Assembly (NCBI GenBank): GCA_046485135.1
Contig: JAWOHN010000214.1
Coordinates: 1-13,208 of the forward strand
Length of the DNA: 13,208 nucleotides
Direction of reading: 5' to 3'
Source of the DNA: CAZAQS01 sp046485135
GTDB lineage: Bacteria; Chloroflexota; Anaerolineae; Anaerolineales; UBA4823
Position numbers and translations under genes: made by a program. Of this stretch, positions 6,460 to 13,208 are shown one piece after another (positions within the stretch are counted from its first letter, which is position 1; the number at the start of each line of letters is the position of its first letter). Below the pieces are notes generated by a model. The model ran no database searches. It saw only the letters and a list, made by a program, of their open reading frames with translations, and had not been told where the DNA came from.

Positions 6460-9342
6460 ATGCGCACGCTGCACCTGGTTTCTCACACTCACTGGGATCG
6501 TGAATGGTACCTGACCTTCCAGCAGTTCCGCTTGAAACTGGTCCACATGATGGACAGCCTGTTGGCCCTGCTGGCAGCCGATCCCGAATTCAGCTACTTC
6601 ATGCTGGATGGGCAGACCATCCTGCTGGAGGATTATCTGGAGGTCCGCCCTGAGCGCGCTGGGCAGATCCGCGCACTGGTACAAGCAGGACGTTTGCTGA
6701 TCGGTCCCTGGTATGTCTTGCCGGATGAATTCCTGGTCAGCCCTGAAGCCATCATCCGTAATTTACTCGAAGGCGAGCGAATCGCCCAGACTTTCGGGGG
6801 AAAAATGCAGGTGGGCTATATCCCCGATCCATTTGGGCATATCGGGCAAATGCCGCAAATCCTGCTGGGCTTTGGCATCGACACGGCTTGCCTGCAGCGC
6901 GGTCTTTCGGACGAGCCGCTAGAATTCTGGTGGCAAGCGCCAGATGGCTCACGGGTATTCATGGCTTATCTGCGGCAAGCGTATGGCAACGCGGTAGGGC
7001 TGCCGGCGGCGCACCCGGAGGTCTTTGCAGCCGAGGTATGCCGGCGGCGAGATAAGCTGCTGGCCCACTCCCCCTTTGCCCAACATCTGTTGCTGATGCA
7101 AGGCAACGATCACTGGCTGGTCGACCCAAACACGCCCTCTGCGATCAGCTATACGAATAATAATCCGGGTCTCTTGGATGGAGACCGCCTGGTGCATTCC
7201 ACTCTACCCGAGTACATTTCTGCCGCCCGGGCTGCCAGCCAAGACCTGCTGACCATCCCCGGAGAACTGCGCAGCTCCCGTCGCCACAACCTGCTACCTG
7301 GCGTCCTGTCCGCTCGCATGTGGATCAAACAACGCAACCACACCTGCCAAATCCTGTTGGAAAAGTGGGCTGAGCCTTTCAGCACCTTTGCTGAGCTGGT
7401 CGCTGCCGCATACCCCAATGACGGCAGATCGCTTAACAGCAGCGAGCGGTTGGCAAACCCAGCCCAAGTGATCCGGCAAGCCTGGCGCTATTTGATGTCC
7501 TGCCACCCACACGACTCGATCTGCGGCTGCTCGATCGACCAGGTCCACGAGGAAATGAAACCGCGCTTCGACCAGGTTCAACAAATCGGCGAGGAAATCA
7601 CCCGCCAGAGTCTGTATAACCTGGCCAGAGCTACTTGTACAATTCCTCCAACAGCCGCGGATGGGCGGGAGATACTGGCTGCAGCGGTAGTCTTCAACCC
7701 AACGGATGGCCCACGCAGTGACGCGGTGGAAATTGAGCTAGAGCTGACCCATGACCTATCTGGCTTTGAAATCATCGATGAAACGGGGGCAATCGTACCC
7801 CACCAGGTCCTGGGTAGTGAGTTCCATGAGCTGCTCAACCTGCGCCTGGATCGTGAAGCGCTCAAAGACCTGTTCCGGCAGATCCAAACCGGGCGGGTGA
7901 ATGGCATGACCACACTCAACCTGACGGTCAAACAGGAAGGTGGACACGCTTTTATTCAAGCCATTATGGCTGAAAGCGGTGAGCGGGACATGCAACTTTG
8001 GCAGAATCAGCAAGAGCATATCAGCACGTTATTAAAAAACCCGTCTGTAAACAGCTATCATCTGCAAGTGCTTTCTCCACTGCAGGTAAAAACCGCCCTC
8101 CTGGCGCGTGGAATGCCCGGCTACGGCTTAAGAACGTATTGGATCTGCAAATCTACAGAAAGCACACCACACATTCTACAGTTCGGGGCAAAAGACCCAA
8201 CCATCTACTCGATTGAGAACGAATACCTGTCTGTGCAAGTCTCCCCTGTCGATGGCACTTTCACGCTGACGGACAAAGCCAGCGGAGCGCAATTCACAGA
8301 TCTCAACCGCTTCGTAGACGGCGGCGACCGGGGAGACGAATACAATTACTCCCCACCCCCCCTGGATCAATTGGTGCAGGACGCCCGCGTTGAAGCCATC
8401 CACGTAGACAGAGGTCCGTTGTATCAGTCGATCCAGGTCCGCCTGTGTTTGCAGGTACCCTCCCAGCTGGCGCCCGACCGCGGCTCCCGCTCAACCGAGC
8501 TGGTCGAGCTGAACATCCTGACCCAGGCCAGGCTGACCGAGGGCGTCCCGCGCTTAGATTTCCACACCCAGGTAGACAACCAGGCCCTGGACCACCGCTT
8601 AAGAGTTCATTTTCCACTACCCTTTACCCCTGAAAGCATCCACTGCGATGGGCACTTTCAGATCGTAGAGCGCCCATTAGGATTGCCCGCCTTTGATGAG
8701 ACCTGGACAGAACATCCTCGCCCTGAAATGCCCCAGCGCACCTTTGCAGCTGTCGCGGGACCAAAATTTCTTTTTGTACTGGCCAACCGGGGTTTACCGG
8801 AAGTGGAACTGGTTAAAACGCCCAGCGGCGGGGAGCTCGCGCTGACCCTGCTGCGCTGCATTGGCTGGCTCTCCCGGGGCGACCTTCCAGAACGCACTGG
8901 CCCAGCCGGACCCCTGCTGCCTACCCCAATGGCCCAAATGAGCGGCCTGCACAATTTCGATTATGCAGTGATCTTATCGCAACCGCAGGATCCACAATCT
9001 TACCAGCAGGCTTATGCCTTCAATGCACCGCTGCGCGCCGTGCAAACCGGGCTACACTCAGGGCCAGTACCTCCGCAGGTCTCCTTCCTTGATGCTACCC
9101 CCCCCACCTTCCTGATCAGTGCTATCAAAGAGACAGAAGATGGCTCGGGTTGGTTGGTACGCGGGTACGACAGCACGGACAAAAATATCCAGGTCTGCCT
9201 GAAAACCTGGCAACCTGTTCAAATGGCCTGGAGGGTAAATTTGGCTGAAAGCGGCGAAGAAAGCCTGGATCTGGCGGCGGATGGGAGCATCCGCTTCTCT
9301 GCCCATCCTGCTGAGATCGTAACGATTAAGTTTTCGCCATGA
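6460..9342 (+). CDS. Glycoside hydrolase family 38 alpha-mannosidase (MngB-like)
   Basis: A 960-residue enzyme that hydrolyses alpha-mannosides with retention, using a zinc ion. The N-terminal catalytic domain opens with SHTHWDREW: H11 and D13 correspond to zinc ligands in GH38. D123 in YIPDPFGH is the expected nucleophile and third metal ligand. CHPHDSICGCS (348-358), with H351 and D352, matches the fourth ligand region. The rest (about 420-960) is the usual helical linker and beta-sandwich region. The HPHDSICGCS form is typical of bacterial MngB-like enzymes, some of which cleave mannosylglycerate compounds, but the substrate cannot be fixed here. There is no signal peptide, so it is cytosolic, probably acting on imported or internal mannosides. 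It starts 13 bases after the previous stop with no clear Shine-Dalgarno, suggesting reinitiation. All key residues are intact. Confidence 0.93.
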   Translation: MRTLHLVSHTHWDREWYLTFQQFRLKLVHMMDSLLALLAADPEFSYFMLDGQTILLEDYLEVRPERAGQIRALVQAGRLLIGPWYVLPDEFLVSPEAIIRNLLEGERIAQTFGGKMQVGYIPDPFGHIGQMPQILLGFGIDTACLQRGLSDEPLEFWWQAPDGSRVFMAYLRQAYGNAVGLPAAHPEVFAAEVCRRRDKLLAHSPFAQHLLLMQGNDHWLVDPNTPSAISYTNNNPGLLDGDRLVHSTLPEYISAARAASQDLLTIPGELRSSRRHNLLPGVLSARMWIKQRNHTCQILLEKWAEPFSTFAELVAAAYPNDGRSLNSSERLANPAQVIRQAWRYLMSCHPHDSICGCSIDQVHEEMKPRFDQVQQIGEEITRQSLYNLARATCTIPPTAADGREILAAAVVFNPTDGPRSDAVEIELELTHDLSGFEIIDETGAIVPHQVLGSEFHELLNLRLDREALKDLFRQIQTGRVNGMTTLNLTVKQEGGHAFIQAIMAESGERDMQLWQNQQEHISTLLKNPSVNSYHLQVLSPLQVKTALLARGMPGYGLRTYWICKSTESTPHILQFGAKDPTIYSIENEYLSVQVSPVDGTFTLTDKASGAQFTDLNRFVDGGDRGDEYNYSPPPLDQLVQDARVEAIHVDRGPLYQSIQVRLCLQVPSQLAPDRGSRSTELVELNILTQARLTEGVPRLDFHTQVDNQALDHRLRVHFPLPFTPESIHCDGHFQIVERPLGLPAFDETWTEHPRPEMPQRTFAAVAGPKFLFVLANRGLPEVELVKTPSGGELALTLLRCIGWLSRGDLPERTGPAGPLLPTPMAQMSGLHNFDYAVILSQPQDPQSYQQAYAFNAPLRAVQTGLHSGPVPPQVSFLDATPPTFLISAIKETEDGSGWLVRGYDSTDKNIQVCLKTWQPVQMAWRVNLAESGEESLDLAADGSIRFSAHPAEIVTIKFSP

Positions 9343-9417
9343 CAAGTACTGATCATTCCCCCAACAAAAAGGGGTATTCTCCCTCTGCGCATACCTTCCT
9401 GGTGGGGATATTTCTGC

Positions 9418-9423
9418 AAAGGA
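9418..9423 (+). promoter_or_regulatory. Shine-Dalgarno that fixes the TTG start at 9430
   Basis: AAAGGA lies six bases before the TTG at 9430. The start gives a well-formed lipoprotein signal peptide, so the site and the protein agree. Confidence 0.6.
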
Positions 9424-9429
9424 CCAAAC

Positions 9430-10941
9430 TTGAAACATACATTCAATGTTAACGTAAAAAACGTTGCTGTCCGGGGAGCCATCCTGTCTTTTCTGATCAC
9501 GGCGGCACTGGTGGCGGCTTGCACGGCTCGCAGCGGCTCCAATACGGCGGCCTCTCCTGGGATTTCCTTGGAAGCCTGCCAGCTAACCGGCCCCAACGGG
9601 ACGCTTGGGAGACGCGCACAATGCGGCAGCCTTAGAGTTTATGAGGACCGTGACGCAGGCAGTGGGCGGCAAATCGACCTGCATCTGGCAGTAATCCCCG
9701 CCGTCAGTCGCAGCCCACAACCAGACCCACTATTCATTCTGGTAGGCGGTCCTGGTGAGGCAGCCACCTCCAGCTATTCCCTCATCAGAAGCGCTTTCGA
9801 GCGCATCAACCAGCGCCGTGATATCATCCTGGTAGACCAGCGCGGCACGGGCAAATCCAATTCCCTTACCTGCCCAACCAGCGCGGAAGAGGATTATTCC
9901 AGCGAGTCCGATCCGGAAGAGTTGCGCGAGTACGCGCAAGACTGCCTGGCTGAGCTGGAGGCAGATCCTCGTTTTTACACCACCTCGATTGCCATGGATG
10001 ATCTGGACGAGGTTCGTCGCGGTCTTGGATACGAGCAGATTAACCTGTATGGGATATCGTACGGCAGCCGGGCTGCCCTGGTCTACCTGCGGCAATATCC
10101 TCAGCAAGTTCGCTCGCTTATTTTAGATGGTGTGGCGCCGCCGAACTGGGTCTTGGGTCCCAGCGCGCCGGCAGACGCGCAGCAAGCCGCAGAGCAGATT
10201 TTGCAGCGCTGTTCCTCCGACGTAGACTGTGGAGCGGCCTTTCCGGATGTGCAGGCATCCTTTGACCGCGTTTTTGCACGATTACGAGAACAACCAGCCC
10301 AGCTATCGTTGCAGCACCCCATCAGTGGAGAAACGATCGACTTCACCCTGACGGCTGATTTCCTGGCTTCCACCATCCACGGCATGACCTACGCTCCGGA
10401 GACGGCAGCTCTGCTGCCGTTAATGGTGCATATAGCCCATTCGCAGTCAGATTACAGCAGCCTGGCCGCATTCGGTCTCAGCTATCTTGACACAGTCGGC
10501 GGGGCGATGAGCACGGGTATGCGCTTTTCGGTAATCTGCGCTGAAGACGTACCCATGTATGAGCAGCAGGAGATGTTGGAAGGTTATTTAGGCGATTCCA
10601 TAGTTGCTTCATTCACCGAGATTTGCAAAGTTTGGCCGCAAGGGCAGGTCCCAGAGGATTACCACCAGGCGGTGAATTCAACAGTCCCGGTCTTACTACT
10701 CTCAGGGGAAGCAGATCCGGTCACCCCGCCCGCTAACGCCGAGCTGGCAGCACAGACCCTGCCCAACAGCCTGCATATCATCGCTCCTGGGCAGGGTCAC
10801 GGTAATATCATGCGCGGCTGTATCCCAGTTCTGGCGGCAGACTTCATCGACGCTGGCAGTGTCCAGGGCATGAATACCGAGTGCGTTCAAAATCTGCGTC
10901 CCCCGCCCTTTTTCATCAGCTTTGCCGGGCCAGCGCCCTGA
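9430..10941 (+). CDS. Secreted alpha/beta-hydrolase lipoprotein, tripeptidyl/prolyl aminopeptidase-like (S33)
   Basis: A 503-residue protein starting at TTG with AAAGGA six bases upstream. The N-terminus is a lipoprotein signal peptide: basic start, hydrophobic stretch (about 16-30) and lipobox VAAC with C31, so it should be lipid-anchored outside the cytoplasmic membrane. The alpha/beta-hydrolase fold is clear: oxyanion motif GGPG (106-109), DQRGTGKS strand-turn, nucleophile S210 in GISYGS, acid D429 in GEADPVTP and base H457 in GQGHGN. The C-terminal part resembles the TAP-like domain of tripeptidyl aminopeptidases, which release short N-terminal peptides or proline. Four cysteines in the lid region (C272, C279, plus C-terminal ones) may pair. 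It is followed after 11 bases by an exporter ATPase, whose Shine-Dalgarno overlaps this gene's stop. The exact peptide substrate is unknown. Confidence 0.9.
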   Translation: MKHTFNVNVKNVAVRGAILSFLITAALVAACTARSGSNTAASPGISLEACQLTGPNGTLGRRAQCGSLRVYEDRDAGSGRQIDLHLAVIPAVSRSPQPDPLFILVGGPGEAATSSYSLIRSAFERINQRRDIILVDQRGTGKSNSLTCPTSAEEDYSSESDPEELREYAQDCLAELEADPRFYTTSIAMDDLDEVRRGLGYEQINLYGISYGSRAALVYLRQYPQQVRSLILDGVAPPNWVLGPSAPADAQQAAEQILQRCSSDVDCGAAFPDVQASFDRVFARLREQPAQLSLQHPISGETIDFTLTADFLASTIHGMTYAPETAALLPLMVHIAHSQSDYSSLAAFGLSYLDTVGGAMSTGMRFSVICAEDVPMYEQQEMLEGYLGDSIVASFTEICKVWPQGQVPEDYHQAVNSTVPVLLLSGEADPVTPPANAELAAQTLPNSLHIIAPGQGHGNIMRGCIPVLAADFIDAGSVQGMNTECVQNLRPPPFFISFAGPAP

Positions 10942-10944
10942 GGT
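10939..10944 (+). promoter_or_regulatory. Shine-Dalgarno overlapping the peptidase stop, for the ATG at 10953
   Basis: TGAGGT contains both the peptidase stop codon and a GAGG ribosome site eight to nine bases before the ATG at 10953. It favours that start over the open frame extending upstream to 10881, and suggests coupled translation. Confidence 0.55.
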
Positions 10945-10952
10945 TATTGAAT

Positions 10953-11687
10953 ATGATCGAAGTAACCAACCTACATAAATCTTTTGGAGCCGTGCAAGCC
11001 GTCTGCGGGGTCAGCTTTAGCGCCCCTGATGGCCAGATCACAGGTTTGCTGGGGCCGAACGGCGCCGGCAAGACCACCACCTTGCGCATCCTGTACACTC
11101 TCTTGGAACCTGACCAGGGAGAGGCTTGCGTGGATGGGCATAGCTGCCAAACGGAAAAACTGGAAGTGCAACGACGGATCGGGGTCTTGCCGGAAACCCA
11201 TGGGCTTTACCCCCGTTTGACCGCCCGGGAGAACATCCGCTATTACGGTCGCTTACAGGGACTGAAAGGTGAGCAGCTCGAAGGACAGATCGATCATATG
11301 ATCAGGTTGCTAGAAATGAAAGACATCGAAAATCGCCGCACAGAGGGATTTTCTTCCGGGCAGCGGGTCAAGGTCGCCATCGCCCGCTCCCTGGTTCACG
11401 GACCCAAAAATGTCTTGCTGGACGAACCGACTAACGGACTGGACGTGATGAGTACTCGCTCGATGCGCTCCTTCATCCGCCGCCTGGCAGAGGAGGGCAA
11501 GTGCGTCCTTTTCTCCAGCCATATCATGCAGGAAGTATCCGCTTTGTGCAACCAGATCGTAATCCTCAACCAGGGACAGGAGATCGCCTGTGGCACACCA
11601 GACGAGTTGATGCGCGCTACTGGCCAAGCCAACCTGGAGGATGCCTTTGTCTCATATATCGGCAGCGAGGAGGGCCTGGTAAGGTGA
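10953..11687 (+). CDS. ABC-2 exporter ATP-binding protein (NatA-like)
   Basis: A 244-residue ATPase counted from the ATG at 10953. The frame is open to 10881, but the MIEVTNLHKSFG opening is the usual start of this family and has a Shine-Dalgarno upstream. Walker A is GPNGAGKT (34-41), the signature is FSSGQR (133-138) in place of LSGGQ, Walker B is VLLDEP (154-159), the D-loop is GLD (162-164) and the switch histidine is H190 (FSSHIMQE). This set is complete and typical of NatA/CcmA-type subunits that power ABC-2 exporters of sodium, drugs or cell-envelope components. It acts at the inner face of the cytoplasmic membrane with the permease encoded next; the two overlap by GTGA. The substrate is not readable from sequence. 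Confidence 0.94.
   Translation: MIEVTNLHKSFGAVQAVCGVSFSAPDGQITGLLGPNGAGKTTTLRILYTLLEPDQGEACVDGHSCQTEKLEVQRRIGVLPETHGLYPRLTARENIRYYGRLQGLKGEQLEGQIDHMIRLLEMKDIENRRTEGFSSGQRVKVAIARSLVHGPKNVLLDEPTNGLDVMSTRSMRSFIRRLAEEGKCVLFSSHIMQEVSALCNQIVILNQGQEIACGTPDELMRATGQANLEDAFVSYIGSEEGLVR
11667..11674 (+). promoter_or_regulatory. Shine-Dalgarno that fixes the GTG start at 11684
   Basis: GAGGAGGG lies nine bases before the GTG at 11684, inside the end of the ATPase gene. It supports the GTGA overlap start rather than the longer open frame beginning at 11501. Confidence 0.7.
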
Positions 11688-12886
11688 ACCCTCACTCAAA
11701 CGCCTTCGAGCGGATTAGCATCATCTTTGAGAAAGAATTAAAAGACAACCTGCGTGACCGCCGTTCTGTTTTCAGCGCCTTGATGTCCGCCTTGATCGGG
11801 CCGGTCTTGCTGGTGATGCTCATCATTATCATGGGACGGACCTTCAACACGGACAACCTGGAAAAACCGCTGGAGCTGCCTGTGCAGGGGGCCGAGAATG
11901 CACCTTCTCTGATCAGCTTCCTGGAGCAAAACAACGTCTTGATCCTGCCTGCCCCTGAGAACCCCCGCCAGGATGTGCGCAATGGGGTCCGGGACCTGGT
12001 GCTGATTATCCCAGATGATTTTGGAGAGTCGTTCAGCGCCGGTCAGCCTGCCCGAGTAGAGCTGGTGGTCGATAGCTCACGCCAGTCTGCCATGCCAGCG
12101 GTGGAGCGCGCCCGGATGCTGCTGGACCAATACAGCGCCCAAATTGGCTCCCTGCGCTTGATAGCGCGCGGCGTCAGCCCGGCCGTCCTGCAGCCTATGA
12201 TCGTTGCCCGGGTTGACGTCTCCACGCCTCAAAGCCAGGTGGGCATCTTCCTGAACATGATGCCCTATTTCATTGTGCTGGTGGTCTTTGTAGGGGGTAT
12301 GTACGTGGTCATCGACACCACCGCCGGAGAACGCGAACGCGGTTCACTTGAGCCGTTGCTGATCAACCCGGCCCCACGCTGGGAAGTGGTGGTGGGCAAG
12401 CTGGCGGCTTCGATTCCCTTCGCGGTTTTCGCCGTCTTTCTGACCCTGGTGGCTTTCGCCATCGGCTTCAACGTGGTTCCCATTGAGGATTATGTCGGCT
12501 TCCAGGTCAGCATCGATATAAACGTTATGATCGGCATCTTCTTGATCTCCCTGCCGATGATCTTGCTGGCTTCCGCCTTGCAGATGATCATCGCCACCTT
12601 CACGCGCAGCTTCAAGGAGGCCCAAACCTATGTGGCCTTTTTGCCCCTGATCCCAGCCCTGCCCGGCATTGCTCTGGCCTTTATTCCAGTGCGAGCATCC
12701 TTTTTGAATATGGCCATACCCACCTTTGGGCAACAACTCCTGATTAATCAGCTCATGCGTGGGGAACCGATCGATCCGGCGAACGTGGTGGTTTCGGTCA
12801 TTTCTACAACCTTATGCTCCATCCTGTTGGTTTACCTGGCTGTGCAACTGTTCAAACGTGAGCGAATCTTGATGGGCGCCAAGTAG
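11684..12886 (+). CDS. ABC-2 type exporter permease (NatB-like)
   Basis: A 400-residue membrane protein from a GTG start that overlaps the ATPase stop by four bases. The frame is open further upstream, but that stretch is the ATPase gene in another frame. Residues 1-30 are charged and cytosolic (EKELKDNLRDRRS, the usual opening). The first helix is about 31-51, followed by an extracytoplasmic domain (about 52-187), then five helices near 190-210, 242-262, 282-304, 316-334 and 366-388. The TTAGERERGSLEPLL stretch (212-226) after helix 2 is the family hallmark, and it contacts the ATPase in related transporters. The layout matches NatB-type subunits of ABC-2 exporters. With the preceding ATPase it should form a two-plus-two complex in the cytoplasmic membrane. 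The cargo is unknown; coexpression with the secreted peptidase may be relevant. Confidence 0.92.
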   Translation: MNPHSNAFERISIIFEKELKDNLRDRRSVFSALMSALIGPVLLVMLIIIMGRTFNTDNLEKPLELPVQGAENAPSLISFLEQNNVLILPAPENPRQDVRNGVRDLVLIIPDDFGESFSAGQPARVELVVDSSRQSAMPAVERARMLLDQYSAQIGSLRLIARGVSPAVLQPMIVARVDVSTPQSQVGIFLNMMPYFIVLVVFVGGMYVVIDTTAGERERGSLEPLLINPAPRWEVVVGKLAASIPFAVFAVFLTLVAFAIGFNVVPIEDYVGFQVSIDINVMIGIFLISLPMILLASALQMIIATFTRSFKEAQTYVAFLPLIPALPGIALAFIPVRASFLNMAIPTFGQQLLINQLMRGEPIDPANVVVSVISTTLCSILLVYLAVQLFKRERILMGAK

Positions 12887-12945
12887 GTCGGAAGCCACTG
12901 TAAAGTACAGCGGGCCTGCAACTTATTCATTAAAGGAGCGATAAC

Positions 12946-13208
12946 ATGGTCAAAATCATCACAGACACGACTGCCTGCCTTCAGCCTGAAACCATCCAGA
13001 AATATGCAATTCCGGTAATCCCCCAGGTGATCAATTTCGGCAACGAATCCTTTCTGGAAGGCGTGGAAATGGATTTGACCACCTTCATGCAGCGTTTGAA
13101 AACAGCTCCTGAGTTGCCAAAAACAGCTGCCCCGCCCCCTGAGTTGTTCATCAAAGAATTTGAACGGCTGGTCCCGTTAGGTGAGCCGATTATTTGCATT
13201 CATCCCTC
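12946..13208 (+). CDS. DegV family protein, 5' part only (runs off the window)
   Basis: The first 87 residues are visible; the gene continues past the window end. The ATG has AAAGGAG (12932-12938) seven bases upstream, a strong ribosome site. The opening KIITDTTACL, the VIPQVINFG strand followed by GVEMDLTTFMQRLK, and the LPKTAAPPPELF turn are typical of DegV proteins, which bind fatty acids in a two-domain cytosolic fold and can present them to fatty acid kinase FakA. The usual KTSQPS at the lipid-binding turn is here KTAAPPP, so a serine that commonly helps hold the carboxylate may be absent; family identity still seems secure. A 59-base gap from the permease leaves room for either readthrough or its own promoter. 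Confidence 0.85.
   Translation, partial: MVKIITDTTACLQPETIQKYAIPVIPQVINFGNESFLEGVEMDLTTFMQRLKTAPELPKTAAPPPELFIKEFERLVPLGEPIICIHP

Noticed and set aside
9358..9374. CCCCC/GGGG hairpin after the mannosidase stop
   Set aside because: Four to five pairs without a T run, not distinguishable from chance.
10881..10952. N-terminal extension of the ABC ATPase gene
   Set aside because: It overlaps the peptidase coding region, and the typical family start with a ribosome site is at 10953.
11085..11090. Divergent signature motif (FSSGQR) in the ATPase as a sign of decay
   Set aside because: SSGQR variants are common in NatA-type ATPases and all other motifs are intact.
11501..11683. N-terminal extension of the permease gene
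   Set aside because: It runs through the ATPase gene in another frame; the GTG at 11684 has an excellent Shine-Dalgarno and the expected family opening.
12898..12910. CTGTA-AAG-TACAG inverted repeat after the permease
   Set aside because: Five pairs with a three-base loop and no T tract; neither a convincing terminator nor a recognised operator.

Overview
The window holds eleven protein-coding genes, all on the + strand and tightly packed, with G+C a little above one half. There are no RNA genes, no CRISPR array, no insertion sequence and no gene-free stretch over 300 bases. The gene mix suggests a member of Chloroflexota, probably Anaerolineae: a conserved nuclease-like/winged-helix protein, a membrane-tethered helix-hairpin-helix protein, a GH38 alpha-mannosidase, a tripeptidyl-aminopeptidase-like lipoprotein and a NatAB-type exporter. 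This placement is inferred from style and recollection, not from a marker gene.

Left part (1-5442). An MFS_3-type drug/metabolite exporter (150-1445) is followed by a two-gene module with an ATGA overlap. Its first gene (about 1577-2284) has a PD-(D/E)XK-like core with an E-x-Q motif and a C-terminal winged helix. Its second gene (2281-2898) is an unrecognised soluble, mostly helical protein. Next comes a large TTG-started gene (2983-5442) that joins an 11-helix membrane domain to a complete subtilisin-like (S8) protease. The positive-inside pattern places the protease outside the membrane.

Boundary (5443-5655). A perfect 25-bp inverted repeat sits inside a longer hairpin that ends in a T run, which reads as a terminator and possibly also a dispersed palindromic element. 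It is followed by a sigma70-type promoter and a strong Shine-Dalgarno.

Right part (5656-13208). The spacing suggests one long transcription unit or two. A membrane-anchored HhH protein overlaps a four-cysteine C_GCAxxG_C_C redox-family protein by ATGA. A cytosolic GH38 alpha-mannosidase follows after 13 bases. After 87 bases comes a secreted alpha/beta-hydrolase lipoprotein (TAP-like peptidase), then an ABC-2 ATPase and its permease, coupled by a GTGA overlap. The window ends inside a DegV-family gene.

The least described parts are the nuclease-like/helical gene pair, the membrane-S8 fusion and the long perfect palindrome. I see no clear sign of a mobile island or a classical defence system.
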